DNA of 48,201 nt from Desulfuromonadaceae bacterium (GTDB lineage: Bacteria > Desulfobacterota > Desulfuromonadia > Geobacterales > Pseudopelobacteraceae), in the NCBI GenBank assembly GCA_028712665.1, contig JAQTRC010000013.1:1-48201 (forward strand), given 5' to 3'. Positions 8,947-18,231 of the stretch are shown piece after piece. The notes beneath the pieces were generated by a model. That model saw only the letters and a program-made list of their open reading frames with translations. It was not told the origin of the DNA and did not search any database. Position 1 is the first letter of the stretch, and each line of letters opens with the position of its first letter. Position numbers and translations under genes: made by a program.

Positions 8947-11334
8947 ATGAAACAGATCAATAGAGTAGCGGTTCTGGGGGCGGGGGTGATGGGGGCGACC
9001 ATCGCGGCACATCTCGCCAACGCGGGCATTCAAGTGCTTTTGCTGGATATCGTGCCGCGTGAACCGACCGATGCCGAGGCTGCGGACGGACTCGGAATCA
9101 CGGAGAGCAGAGTGCGCAACCGCATTGCAACTGCCGGACGGGACGGGCTGCTGAAGATGAAACCTGCCCCCTTCTTTCTGCCAGGTTATGCGGCCAACAT
9201 CGAGGTCGGAAATTTTGACGATGACATGCAAAAGCTTAAGGAATGCGACTGGGTGGTCGAGGTTGTCATCGAGAACATGGCGATCAAGAAGCAGCTCTTC
9301 ACCGAAAAAGTCGTGCCGAATCTGAAAGAGGGTGCGATCCTTTCGACAAACACCAGCGGTCTGTCGGTCAACGAGATGGCCCAATGCCTCCCCGAGAGCG
9401 TCCGGAAGAACTTCCTGGTCACACATTTCTTTAACCCGCCCCGTTACATGCGTCTGCTGGAGATAGTATCCTGCTCCGATACCGATCCGGCAGTAACCGC
9501 CTTTATGGCTGACTTCATTTCGAAGAGGCTCGGCAAGGGGATTGTCTACGCAAAAGATACCCCTAACTTTATCGCCAACCGTATCGGTGTATTTGCTATC
9601 TGCAACTGCGTACGCATCATGATGGAAACCGGCATGACCGTTGAGGAGGTCGATGCCGTAGCAGGCCCGGCCACCGCCCGCCCTAAAAGCGCGGCCTTCC
9701 GCACTGCCGATCTGGTCGGCATCGATACGCTCCGGCATGTAGCCGGAAATTCTTATGATCTGCTTGTCGATGACGAACAGCGCGACATCTTCAAATTCCC
9801 TGATTTTATAAAAGATATGGTGACCAAGGGGTTGCTCGGGAACAAGAGCAAGGAGGGATTCTTCAAGAAAGTCAAAGGGGAGAAGGGGCAGGAGTTTTTC
9901 TACTACGATTATAAAACCGGCCAGTATGCGCCGTCGCAGCGTCCCAAGTTCGCGTCGATTGAAGCGGCCAAGTCTATCGACGATCCGGCCAAACGTCTTT
10001 CTGCGGTTATTAACGGCAGCGACAAGGGGGCCCAATTTGCCTGGAGCAACCTGCGCGACACCCTGATCTATACCTACAACCGGATTCCGGAGATCGCCGA
10101 CGACATCGTCAATATCGACAATGCGATGAAATGGGGCTTCAATTGGGAACTGGGGCCATTCGAGATGCTGGATGCGATCGGTGTACCCAGTTTTGTGGAG
10201 CGGGCCGAAAAGGATGGGGTGCCGGTTCCGGCGGGACTTAAAACAATCGATCGCTTCTACAAGTTCGAGAACGGACTCAATTACTACTATAGCATTCTTG
10301 AAGGGAAATACTGCGAAATTCCTCAGAAACAGGGGCAGATAAGCCTCCAGCTCCTCAAGAAGAACAACATGGTTTTGGAAAAGAACAGCGGAGCTTCTCT
10401 GGTCGATCTGGGCGACGGAGTATTCTGCCTTGAGTTCCACACCAAGATGAACGCCATAGGCGGCGAAATACTCTCCATGGTTCATAAAGCTATCAAGCGT
10501 ACCGAAGAAGAAGGGGTCGGCCTCGTTATCGCCAATGAAGGAAGCATGTTCTCTGCCGGCGCCAACCTGATGTTGCTCGTGATGGCTATAGCCGAAGGGG
10601 CATTCGACGAGATAGCCATGACAGTCAAAGGGTTCCAGAAGGCGATGATGGCGATAAAATATTCAAAGATCCCTGTCGTAGCCGCGCCACACAACCTGGT
10701 TATGGGTGGCGGTTGTGAGACCTGCCTGCACTCCGATGCAATCATTCCACATGCCGAAACCTACATGGGGCTTGTAGAACTCGGAGTCGGCCTGCTCCCG
10801 GCCGGCGGCGGCACAAAGGAGATGTGTATCCGCGCCATTAAACTGGCCGAGGAATACGAGATGGATGCAACACCGTTCATTTTCAAGAATTTTATGAATA
10901 TTGCGATGGCCAAGGTCAGTATGTCGGCTGCCGAGCTGATTCCGATGGGCTTTATGAGGCAGGGGGATGCCATCACCATGGATATAGACAAACGCATTCA
11001 TGACGCCAAACTGAAAGCGATCTCACTGGCAGCCAACTACCGTCCCGGCCGGCCGCTTATCGACCTCAAGGCGCCAGGCCGGAGCGTGGCCGCCAGTATC
11101 AAGTCGCAGCTCTGGAATATGCAGCAGGGCGGCTTTATCTCCGAGTATGACCAGTATCTGGCAGGCATGGTGGCGGAAGTCATCACCGGCGGGGATGTTC
11201 CTGCCGGCACCCTGATTACCGAGGAGTACCTGCTGGAGTTGGAGAGAGAGGCCTTTATAAGGCTCTGCGGGCAGAAGAAGACCCTGGAACGGATCCAGCA
11301 TATGCTTAAAAAAGGGAAGCCGCTGCGGAATTAA
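8947..11334 (+). CDS. fadN: FadN-type 3-hydroxyacyl-CoA dehydrogenase/enoyl-CoA hydratase
   Basis: A bifunctional beta-oxidation protein of about 795 residues. The NAD-binding dehydrogenase half comes first (VLGAGVMGATIAAHLANAG at the N-terminus, NTSGLS, and the catalytic-His segment THFFNPPRYMRLLEIV). A crotonase-fold hydratase domain follows in the last third (SMFSAGANLMLL, the oxyanion segment HNLVMGGGCE). This order and length match Bacillus FadN, not E. coli FadB, where the hydratase is N-terminal. GGGAGG precedes two adjacent ATGs at 8944 and 8947; the second has the better spacing. A start at 8908 that overlaps the synthetase stop is possible but has no ribosome binding site. The fadN-fadA-fadE order that follows is the Bacillus one. 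Confidence 0.88.
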   Translation: MKQINRVAVLGAGVMGATIAAHLANAGIQVLLLDIVPREPTDAEAADGLGITESRVRNRIATAGRDGLLKMKPAPFFLPGYAANIEVGNFDDDMQKLKECDWVVEVVIENMAIKKQLFTEKVVPNLKEGAILSTNTSGLSVNEMAQCLPESVRKNFLVTHFFNPPRYMRLLEIVSCSDTDPAVTAFMADFISKRLGKGIVYAKDTPNFIANRIGVFAICNCVRIMMETGMTVEEVDAVAGPATARPKSAAFRTADLVGIDTLRHVAGNSYDLLVDDEQRDIFKFPDFIKDMVTKGLLGNKSKEGFFKKVKGEKGQEFFYYDYKTGQYAPSQRPKFASIEAAKSIDDPAKRLSAVINGSDKGAQFAWSNLRDTLIYTYNRIPEIADDIVNIDNAMKWGFNWELGPFEMLDAIGVPSFVERAEKDGVPVPAGLKTIDRFYKFENGLNYYYSILEGKYCEIPQKQGQISLQLLKKNNMVLEKNSGASLVDLGDGVFCLEFHTKMNAIGGEILSMVHKAIKRTEEEGVGLVIANEGSMFSAGANLMLLVMAIAEGAFDEIAMTVKGFQKAMMAIKYSKIPVVAAPHNLVMGGGCETCLHSDAIIPHAETYMGLVELGVGLLPAGGGTKEMCIRAIKLAEEYEMDATPFIFKNFMNIAMAKVSMSAAELIPMGFMRQGDAITMDIDKRIHDAKLKAISLAANYRPGRPLIDLKAPGRSVAASIKSQLWNMQQGGFISEYDQYLAGMVAEVITGGDVPAGTLITEEYLLELEREAFIRLCGQKKTLERIQHMLKKGKPLRN

Positions 11335-11338
11335 GGTG

Positions 11339-11424
11339 TAACTCCCCCTCCCCCCTCTTATGTTAAGAGGGGGAACGCAGGATTATCTCCTCCACTTAAG
11401 TTAAGGGGAGGCAGGGTGGGGTTA
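11339..11424. repeat. Double-hairpin intergenic element, copy 1
   Basis: An 86-bp element bounded by TAACTCCCCC and GGGGTTA. It contains two hairpins: CCCCCTCTTA/TAAGAGGGGG with a 3-base loop, and CCTCCACTTAA/TTAAGGGGAGG. It fills most of the gap between fadN and the thiolase gene. Two more copies occur at 12640 and 14559, and the copy at 12640 is in the opposite orientation. Confidence 0.85.
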
Positions 11425-11466
11425 TGGCTACAGCAGAGATAAAAGAAATCGAAATAGGAGGACACA

Positions 11467-12639
11467 ATGAGAAACGCATATATTCTGGCTGCCTACCGCA
11501 CCCCCGGCTGCCGGGCAAAAAAAGGGAAATTAAAGGATGTTCGTCCGGACGATCTGGCGGCGGTTGCCATTAAGGGGCTGCTGGAGAGAACCGGCATAGA
11601 CCCGCACGATGTTGAAGACATCATTATCGGCTGCGCCTTCCCCGAGGCTGAACAGGGGATGAACTTCGCCCGCGTCGCGGCAATGAAGGCCGGCGTGCCG
11701 ATCGAGGTTCCGGCCCAGACGGTCAACCGTTTCTGCTCCTCCGGCCTGCAGACTATAGCCTCGGCGGCGGAACGGATCATGGCCGGATTTGCCGACTGCA
11801 TCATTGCAGGGGGAGCCGAAAGCATGAGCATGATTCCGATGGGGGGGGGGAAGTACAGCGCCAATCCCGCCTTGATGGCCAGTTGGCCCGAAGCCTTCGC
11901 ATCTATGGGAATTACCGCAGAGCTGGTCGCTGATAAATACAGCGTCACCCGCGAAGAGCAGGACGCATTTGCCGCCTCCAGCCACGCCAAGGCGGCCGCC
12001 GCGATCGCTGCTGGCAAGTTCAAGGATGAAATCATTCCGGTCGAGGTGGAGAACTGCCTCCTGGTAAACGGAAAAATGAAACGGAACAGGGAGCTGGTCG
12101 ATACCGATGATGGTGTCCGGAGCGATACTACCGCCGCAGGGCTGGCCAGATTGAAACCGGCCTTCAAGGCGACCGGCACGGTCACTGCCGGTAACTCCTC
12201 CCAGATGACCGACGGTGCTGCTGCGGTGCTGGTTGTCTCCGAGGAGTACCTCAAAAAGATCGGTAAAAAACCGTTGGCACGCTTCGTCGCCTTTGCCGTC
12301 AAAGGTGTGCCCCCTGAGTTGATGGGAATCGGTCCGGTGGCGGCCATACCTGCCGCGCTGAAACTTGCCGGTTTGACTCTGAACGACATCGGCCTGATCG
12401 AACTTAACGAGGCATTCGCGGCTCAATCTTTGGCCTGCGTCAAGGAGCTGGGAATTGATCCCGCCAGGGTCAACGTGAACGGCGGGGCGATCGCCCTCGG
12501 TCACCCGCTCGGCTGTACAGGAGCCAAACTGACCGCAAGCATCCTCCAGGAGATGCAGCGCACGGATACCCGCTACGGCATCGTATCCATGTGTATCGGC
12601 GGCGGGATGGGTGCAGCAGGGATTTTTGAGAAGATGTAG
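11467..12639 (+). CDS. fadA: Acetyl-CoA acyltransferase (3-ketoacyl-CoA thiolase)
   Basis: A 390-residue thiolase that cleaves 3-ketoacyl-CoA with CoA in the last step of beta-oxidation. The nucleophilic Cys lies in [12 protein letters not shown] (about residue 90). The catalytic His is in [17 protein letters not shown] (about 341-357), and the second active-site Cys is in [12 protein letters not shown] near the C-terminus. [10 protein letters not shown] is also present. GGAGG precedes the ATG. Double-hairpin repeats flank it on both sides, yet the gene order and strand fit co-expression with fadN and the acyl-CoA dehydrogenase. A biosynthetic acetoacetyl-CoA thiolase is possible by fold, but context favours degradation. 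Confidence 0.92.
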   Translation: MRNAYILAAYRTPGCRAKKGKLKDVRPDDLAAVAIKGLLERTGIDPHDVEDIIIGCAFPEAEQGMNFARVAAMKAGVPIEVPAQTVNRFCSSGLQTIASAAERIMAGFADCIIAGGAESMSMIPMGGGKYSANPALMASWPEAFASMGITAELVADKYSVTREEQDAFAASSHAKAAAAIAAGKFKDEIIPVEVENCLLVNGKMKRNRELVDTDDGVRSDTTAAGLARLKPAFKATGTVTAGNSSQMTDGAAAVLVVSEEYLKKIGKKPLARFVAFAVKGVPPELMGIGPVAAIPAALKLAGLTLNDIGLIELNEAFAAQSLACVKELGIDPARVNVNGGAIALGHPLGCTGAKLTASILQEMQRTDTRYGIVSMCIGGGMGAAGIFEKM

Positions 12640-12721
12640 TAACCCCTCCCCCGCCTCCCCTTACACTAAGGGGAGGAGCCTTTCACCCCCCTCTTAAGAT
12701 AAGAGGGGGCTGGGGGAGTTA
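12640..12721. repeat. Double-hairpin intergenic element, copy 2 (inverted)
   Basis: An 82-bp element bounded by TAACCCCTCCCC and GGGGGAGTTA. Its reverse complement matches copies 1 and 3 along the whole length, so this copy was inserted the other way round. It begins immediately after the thiolase stop codon. Confidence 0.85.
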
Positions 12722-12766
12722 TGAGACCGTAAACAATTACCATATTTCCAAACACGAGGTGACAAA

Positions 12767-14545
12767 ATGGCTGCAAAATTATTCAAAGGCGCCGAATATC
12801 TGATCACGGAAGCAGGCAAGGACGATGTCTTTACGCCGGAGGATTTCAGCGATGAGCAACGGCAAATCGGCGATACAACCGAACAGTTCGTCCTGAACGA
12901 GGTTATTCCGCATCGCGAGGAGATAGAGCATCATAATCTTCCGTTGACGGTAGAACTGATGAAAAAGTGTGGTGAGCTGGGACTGCTTATGATCGATGCC
13001 CCGGAGGAGTACGGTGGGTTGGAATTGGACAAAGCCACCAGCATGTTGGCTGCCGAAAAGCTGGCCCAGGCCGGCTCGTTTTCCGTGACCTACTCCGCCC
13101 ATACCGGCATCGGCACATTGCCGCTCGTCTACTACGGCACCAAAGAGCAGAAAGAGAAGTATCTCGGCAAAATAATTTCCGGTGAGTGGATTGCGGCCTA
13201 CTGTCTGACAGAGCCCGGCTCAGGCAGCGATGCGCTGGGGGCCGCGGCGACCGCCACTCTATCCGCTGACGGGAAGCATTATATCCTCAACGGCACCAAG
13301 CAGTTCATCACAAATGGCGGCATAGCCAACCTCTACACGGTGTTTGCCAAGATCGACAAGCAGCATTTCACCGGCTTCCTGGTCGAGCGGAGCACCGAAG
13401 GCCTAAGCGTCGGGGCGGAAGAGAACAAGATGGGGGTCAGAGGGTCATCCACCACCCAGATTATCCTGGAAGATGCCAAGGTACCGGTTGAAAATTTGCT
13501 GGGTGAGATCGGCAAAGGGCACAAGATAGCCTTCAACGTCCTCAACGTGGGGCGCTTCAAGCTCGGGGCCGGAGTTACCGGCGCTGCCAAGATAGCAATT
13601 ACCACCGGGATCAAATATGCCAACGAACGCAAAGCCTTCGGTGTGACTATCGGATCCTTCGGAGCCATTCAGGAAAAGATTGCCGACATGAGCGCCGCCA
13701 TCTTCGCATCGGAATCGCTCGTCTACCGTCTGGCGGGTCTGATCGACGACCGTCTTGCCACCCTTCCGAAAGGGACTGACAACTACTATGAAACCTATCA
13801 GCAGGGGATCGAGGAATACTCGGTCGAGTGCGCCATCGCGAAGGTTTTCTGTAGCGAGATGCTTGCAGACGTTGTCGATGCGGTAGTCCAGATTCATGGC
13901 GGCTACGGTTTCATTCAGGAATACGCCGCCGAGGGGTACTATCGTGACGAGCGGATCAACCGGATCTGGGAAGGAACCAACGAGATCAACCGTCTGCTGA
14001 TCCCCGGCATTATCCTCCGGCGGGCCATGAAAGGCGAAATTCCGCTCCAGAAAGAGGCGATGAAGGCCTTTGAGTCACTGATGTCGCCATCTTTTGACGA
14101 GCTTGACGATTCTGTTCCGTTTGCGTCTGAGAAGGTTCTGATCGCCAATCTGAAACAGGCGTTCCTGGTGCTGGCCGGCAGCGGTGTACAGAAATTCATG
14201 GATACGATCAAGGACGAGCAGGAGATCCTGATGGCTGTGGCCGATCTGGCGATCAACATCTTCGCGATCGAGAGCACCGTGCTGCGCGCCGAGAAGATCC
14301 TGCCGAAACTGAGCGAGAGCAAGAAAGCCTCAGTCAGCGCCGCCGTGAAGGTGTTCACCTTCAACAGCGCTGAAACAGCGGCATCCGCCGCGCGCCGCGC
14401 CGCCTACTACATCGAGGAGGGGGATACCCTGACCATGCTGCTGGCCGGCATCCGCAGGTTTACCAAATACGATGCCACCGGGCTGCTCAAGGCAAAACGC
14501 CTGCTGGCTGCAGCCTCCATAGAAGCGGATAGGTATATTTTATAA
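12767..14545 (+). CDS. fadE: Acyl-CoA dehydrogenase (FadE-type)
   Basis: A 592-residue FAD-dependent enzyme that makes the trans-2 double bond of acyl-CoA. The length matches the Bacillus FadE/VLCAD-like class with an extra C-terminal helical domain. Signatures include AAYCLTEPGSGSDALGA (flavin and substrate binding, about 140), GVRGSSTTQIILED, the ERKAFG segment, VVDAVVQIHGGYGFIQEY, and the catalytic Glu in RIWEGTNEINRLLIPG. GAGGTG is spaced 6 bases from the ATG. It is flanked by two double-hairpin elements. No ETF genes are in the window, so electrons must pass to a carrier encoded elsewhere. Confidence 0.92.
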   Translation: MAAKLFKGAEYLITEAGKDDVFTPEDFSDEQRQIGDTTEQFVLNEVIPHREEIEHHNLPLTVELMKKCGELGLLMIDAPEEYGGLELDKATSMLAAEKLAQAGSFSVTYSAHTGIGTLPLVYYGTKEQKEKYLGKIISGEWIAAYCLTEPGSGSDALGAAATATLSADGKHYILNGTKQFITNGGIANLYTVFAKIDKQHFTGFLVERSTEGLSVGAEENKMGVRGSSTTQIILEDAKVPVENLLGEIGKGHKIAFNVLNVGRFKLGAGVTGAAKIAITTGIKYANERKAFGVTIGSFGAIQEKIADMSAAIFASESLVYRLAGLIDDRLATLPKGTDNYYETYQQGIEEYSVECAIAKVFCSEMLADVVDAVVQIHGGYGFIQEYAAEGYYRDERINRIWEGTNEINRLLIPGIILRRAMKGEIPLQKEAMKAFESLMSPSFDELDDSVPFASEKVLIANLKQAFLVLAGSGVQKFMDTIKDEQEILMAVADLAINIFAIESTVLRAEKILPKLSESKKASVSAAVKVFTFNSAETAASAARRAAYYIEEGDTLTMLLAGIRRFTKYDATGLLKAKRLLAAASIEADRYIL

Positions 14546-14558
14546 ACAAAACCAACCA

Positions 14559-14640
14559 TAACTCCCCCTAACCCCCTCTTTACCAAAGAGGGGGGATGAA
14601 TTCCCCTCCCCTTAGATTAAGGGGAGGCTGGGAGGGGTTA
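14559..14640. repeat. Double-hairpin intergenic element, copy 3
   Basis: An 82-bp element with the same ends and orientation as copy 1 (TAACTCCCCC to GGGGTTA). The hairpins are CCCCCTCTTT/AAAGAGGGGG and CCTCCCCTTA/TAAGGGGAGG. It fills the gap between fadE and the metallo-hydrolase gene. Confidence 0.85.
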
Positions 14641-14675
14641 CGCAGCTCGATTGCGTGCGAACAAACCGGAGTACC

Positions 14676-15611
14676 ATGCAGCAGCACACTGTACAAACCC
14701 CTTACATTGTCGGAGAAGCCCATTTTTATACCGCCGAGTTGAGCGGCGGTCTGGCGCTGTTCGACACCGGGCCACCCACACCTGAAGGGGTGGCTTGCCT
14801 GCAGCGGAGTGTCGATCTTTCACGCCTTAAATACCTGTTCATAACCCATTGTCACGTCGACCATTACGGTCTGGCCAACTTCGTTCTCAAAAACAGCAGC
14901 GCCGAAGTTTACATACCACGTTCGGATTCCATCAAGTTCAACCGCCATATCGAGAGAGTGGCATGTATCGGCAGACTGCTAAACAGATACGGATTCAGCA
15001 ACGACTTCGCAGATAAACTGCGGGAATCTTTCGAGCGGAACAAGATTTTCCCCGCGACGCCGGAGAGATACAGGATAGTCGAGGAGTCGGATGAACTTCA
15101 AGGCATTGGCATATCATGGCTGGCCTGCCCGGGGCATACCCAGAGCGATCTGGTCTATCTGGCCGGGGAGTTCGCAGTGTCCGGAGATATCCTTCTTCGA
15201 AACATTTTTCAAGCTCCGCTCCTGGATATCGATCTTGAGACATTTGAAGAGCGCTTCCGCAACTACGAGGCCTATTGCGCCTCGCTCATCAAATTGGCGC
15301 AGCTGCGCGGCCTCAGGATCATGCCGGGGCACCGCCAGTATGTCAAGGGTGTGGAGGGTGCGATTCTTTTTTATGTGAAGACACTACTGGAACGGTCCGT
15401 ACAGTTGCTGCCGCTGAAAGAACTTGCTCTCGACGAAATTATTGACCGCCTTTTCCAGGGGAAACTGGAAGATCCGTTCTTTGTCTACCTGAAGATATCC
15501 GAAATTATCTTCATGCTGGATTTCATCGAAAACCCGGCCCTGCTTAAAGCCTCGCTTCAACAGATCGGGCTGTTTGATGAGGTGCATGCACTGTATGAGT
15601 CAGTTGTGTAG
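14676..15611 (+). CDS. MBL-fold metallo-hydrolase
   Basis: A metallo-beta-lactamase-fold protein of 311 residues. The metal-binding motif is HCHVDH in YLFITHCHVDHYGLANF (about residues 52-68). Further ligands are likely at CPGHTQSDLVY, the SGDIL aspartate and MPGHRQYV. The C-terminal third is helical (MLDFIENPALLKASLQQIG). The ATG at 14676 is preferred over the GTG at 14655, because GGAG lies 4 bases before it and the GTG is too close to the repeat. Enzymes of this fold in lipid clusters are often thioesterases or lactonases, but the substrate here is not known. Confidence 0.82.
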   Translation: MQQHTVQTPYIVGEAHFYTAELSGGLALFDTGPPTPEGVACLQRSVDLSRLKYLFITHCHVDHYGLANFVLKNSSAEVYIPRSDSIKFNRHIERVACIGRLLNRYGFSNDFADKLRESFERNKIFPATPERYRIVEESDELQGIGISWLACPGHTQSDLVYLAGEFAVSGDILLRNIFQAPLLDIDLETFEERFRNYEAYCASLIKLAQLRGLRIMPGHRQYVKGVEGAILFYVKTLLERSVQLLPLKELALDEIIDRLFQGKLEDPFFVYLKISEIIFMLDFIENPALLKASLQQIGLFDEVHALYESVV

Positions 15612-15623
15612 AAGGGAGATACA

Positions 15624-17627
15624 ATGATCGATCCGCTTTTCCAGCCGATTACCATCAACCGTTTGCAGTTGAAAAACCGTATATATATGCCCGCCATGCA
15701 TATGAATATGGCCGGGAATTATGCGGTCAGCGACCAGCTGGTGGATTTCTATGCCGAACGGGCTCGCGGCGGCGCCGGTATGATAACCGTAGGGTATGCA
15801 ACTGTGGACGAACTCTCCGGCAATCCGGGCAACATCGGCGCACACAAGGACATATACATACCGGGGCTGACCCGTCTGGCAACTGCTATCCGTGACAACG
15901 GCGCCCGTTCTTCGGTTCAGTTGAACCATGCCGGACGCTACAACCACTCCATGCTGATGGGGGGGAAAAAGCCGGTGGCCCCTTCGGCTATCCCTTCACG
16001 CCTGACCCGCGAGACACCGCGTGAGCTGGAAGCAGGCGAAATAGAGTCGATCATTGAACGCTTTGCCCAGGCAGCGGGGCGAGTCAAGGAGTCCGGCTTC
16101 GATGCCGTTGAGATCCTGTCCGGCACCGGCTACCTGATCAGCGAATTCCTCTCTCCATTGACCAATAAACGTGACGACCAGTACGGAGGCGACTTCGAAA
16201 ACCGCATCCGTTTCGGCTTGGAGGTCATTGGTGCGGTCCGCTCATCGGTAGGGGCAGAGTTCCCGCTATTGGTAAGGATGAACGGCAACGAATTCATGAA
16301 GGGGGGCTCCAGCCGTCAGGAACTCCAGGAGTACGCCGTCAGGCTTGCGGAAGCCGGGGTGGATGCCCTCTGCATAAACGTGGGGTGGCATGAAGCCCAG
16401 GTACCGCAGATAGTCGCGGAAGTGCCGCGCGGTGTTTTCGGCTATCTCGCACGCGGCATCAAAGAGCTTGTCAATATACCGGTCATAGCCAGCCACCGAA
16501 TTAACGACCCCGATCTGGCGCGTGAGATGATTGCCGACGGTCAGTGCGACATGGTGGCGGTCGGACGGGCGCTGATCGCCGACCCCTTCTTTCCCGAGAA
16601 GGCCCGCAGCCGGCACGAAGCCGACATCGTCCATTGCGTCGCCTGTGCACAGGGCTGTTTCGATAATCTTTTCAAGATGAAGGCGGTGGAATGCCTCTGC
16701 AACCCGAGAGCGGGCTACGAAAGAAAGCGGGCGATCTGTAAAACAGACCAGCCATTGAACGTGACGGTTGTTGGCGGCGGGGCAGCCGGCATGAGTGCGG
16801 CCATTTCCGCTGCAGAGCGCGGTCACCGGGTGACACTGCACGAGTCGAGCGGCCATCTTGGCGGACAGCTCCTTTTGGCAGGCGCACCCCCTGGACGGGA
16901 GGAATTTCTGGAACTGGCCGCCGACCTCGAAAGGCAGCTCGAATTGTCCGGCACCACGGTGCTGTTAAACTCCAGAGTCGATGATCAGTTTCTGAAAGAG
17001 TCCAGCCCCGATGCATTGATTCTCGCCACGGGAGGTATGCCGATCACTCCCGCTATTCCTGGCGTCGAGTTGCCTCATGTGCTCCAGGCCTGGGATGTTT
17101 TGACAGGAGAGGCCATGACCGGAAGACGGGTAGTTATAATCGGCGGCGGCGCGGTCGGCATTGAGACAGCTCTGCTGCTGGCGGAGAAAGGCACTCTTTC
17201 AGGAGAGGCGCTCAAATTTCTGCTGGTTCATGGAGCGGAAAAAGTCGAAGATCTGTACGGACTGGCAACAAGCGGCAGCAAAGATGTGACGGTAGTTGAA
17301 ATGCTGGGGGAACTGGGCACAAATTTCGGCAAGAGCACCCGCTGGGGTATGATGCAGGATGTAGAACGTTTTGGCGTCAAGACCAGGGCAACGGCCAGAG
17401 TGATCGAGATCGCCGCCGATTGCGTAAGAATCGATTGCGAAGGGAAGGTCGAAGATATTCCCGCCGACTCCGTACTGCTGGCTGTAGGAACGCGTTCCTG
17501 CAATCCGCTCCAGGAACTGGCGGCAGCATGCGGCATCCGCTTTCGGGTTGCAGGAGATGCCGTCAAGCCGGCTATGGTATTTGACGCTATTCATCAGGGT
17601 TTTACAGCCGGTCGAGAGATCGGCTGA
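15624..17627 (+). CDS. fadH: 2,4-dienoyl-CoA reductase-type NADH:flavin oxidoreductase (FadH-like)
   Basis: A 667-residue protein close in length to E. coli FadH (672). An Old Yellow Enzyme TIM barrel for FMN and substrate comes first (PLFQPITINRLQLKNRIYMP, NRIRFGLEVI, VGRALIADPFF). The 4Fe-4S motif HCVACAQGCF, with a later CLCNPRAGYE, supplies four cysteines in the FadH pattern. The C-terminal domains bind FAD (VVGGGAAGMSAAISA) and NAD(P)H (VVIIGGGAVGIETALLLAE). It removes double bonds from unsaturated fatty acids so that beta-oxidation can continue. AGGGAG precedes the ATG, 12 bp after the metallo-hydrolase stop. Related enoate reductases share this layout, so the exact substrate is inferred from context. 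Confidence 0.85.
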   Translation: MIDPLFQPITINRLQLKNRIYMPAMHMNMAGNYAVSDQLVDFYAERARGGAGMITVGYATVDELSGNPGNIGAHKDIYIPGLTRLATAIRDNGARSSVQLNHAGRYNHSMLMGGKKPVAPSAIPSRLTRETPRELEAGEIESIIERFAQAAGRVKESGFDAVEILSGTGYLISEFLSPLTNKRDDQYGGDFENRIRFGLEVIGAVRSSVGAEFPLLVRMNGNEFMKGGSSRQELQEYAVRLAEAGVDALCINVGWHEAQVPQIVAEVPRGVFGYLARGIKELVNIPVIASHRINDPDLAREMIADGQCDMVAVGRALIADPFFPEKARSRHEADIVHCVACAQGCFDNLFKMKAVECLCNPRAGYERKRAICKTDQPLNVTVVGGGAAGMSAAISAAERGHRVTLHESSGHLGGQLLLAGAPPGREEFLELAADLERQLELSGTTVLLNSRVDDQFLKESSPDALILATGGMPITPAIPGVELPHVLQAWDVLTGEAMTGRRVVIIGGGAVGIETALLLAEKGTLSGEALKFLLVHGAEKVEDLYGLATSGSKDVTVVEMLGELGTNFGKSTRWGMMQDVERFGVKTRATARVIEIAADCVRIDCEGKVEDIPADSVLLAVGTRSCNPLQELAAACGIRFRVAGDAVKPAMVFDAIHQGFTAGREIG

Positions 17628-17650
17628 ATTCAGGGAGCGAGGGAACCATT

Positions 17651-18208
17651 ATGAAGAATCTGTTTGCAGCGCTTATTCTGACACTATTTTTTGCCAGCTG
17701 GTCAAATGCTCTGGAAGTGGCCGGTGTCAATATTGAACCGGCAGTGACGGTCAACGGCCAGCAACTGAAATTGAACGGCTACGGGCTCCGGAAAAAGTTC
17801 TTTATCAAGGTCTACATCGGATCGCTGTATGCCTCCAAACGCCTTTCAACAGCCCCTGCCGCACTGAGCGACAGCGGAGACAAACTGATCAGGATGATTT
17901 TTCTGCATTCAAAGGTTGGTAAAGAAAAAATCACAGAGGCTTTCAATGAGGGTTTTGTCAACAACTCACCTGGCCTGGCCGGCTCCCCCGAAGTGAAAAA
18001 ATTTCTTTCGCTCTTCACCTCTGATTTCAATCGGGGAGACGTCGTCGATCTGATTCTCGCTGCCGATGGGACTGTCTCGGCCAGTCATAATGGCAAGTCA
18101 TTGGGAAGCATTCCATCCAACAAACTGGCCAGAGGAGTTCTTGCCATTTATCTTGGTGATAAGCCGGCTGACGACACTCTGAAGGACGGAATGCTCGGCA
18201 AGGAATAA
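17651..18208 (+). CDS. Exported chalcone-isomerase-like protein
   Basis: A 185-residue protein with a clear Sec signal peptide (MKNLFAALILTLFFASWSNA, cleavage near residue 20). The mature part resembles bacterial chalcone-isomerase-like proteins: VNIEPAVTVNGQQLKLNGYG, RKKFFIKVYIGSLYASK, and a C-terminal GKSLGSIPSNKLARGVLAIYLGDKP. It lacks any obvious plant-type catalytic role. The fold is known to bind fatty acids in some relatives, which fits its place between the dienoyl-CoA reductase and a hydrolase. AGCGAGG lies ahead of the ATG. The function is not established. Confidence 0.78.
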   Translation: MKNLFAALILTLFFASWSNALEVAGVNIEPAVTVNGQQLKLNGYGLRKKFFIKVYIGSLYASKRLSTAPAALSDSGDKLIRMIFLHSKVGKEKITEAFNEGFVNNSPGLAGSPEVKKFLSLFTSDFNRGDVVDLILAADGTVSASHNGKSLGSIPSNKLARGVLAIYLGDKPADDTLKDGMLGKE

Positions 18209-18231
18209 ATCCTGTTTCAGATCAAGGAATT

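Noticed and set aside
8000..10485. Long minus-strand open frames opposite the acyl-CoA synthetase and fadN genes
   Set aside because: They are antisense shadows of well-supported enzymes, with no ribosome binding sites and no recognisable domains.
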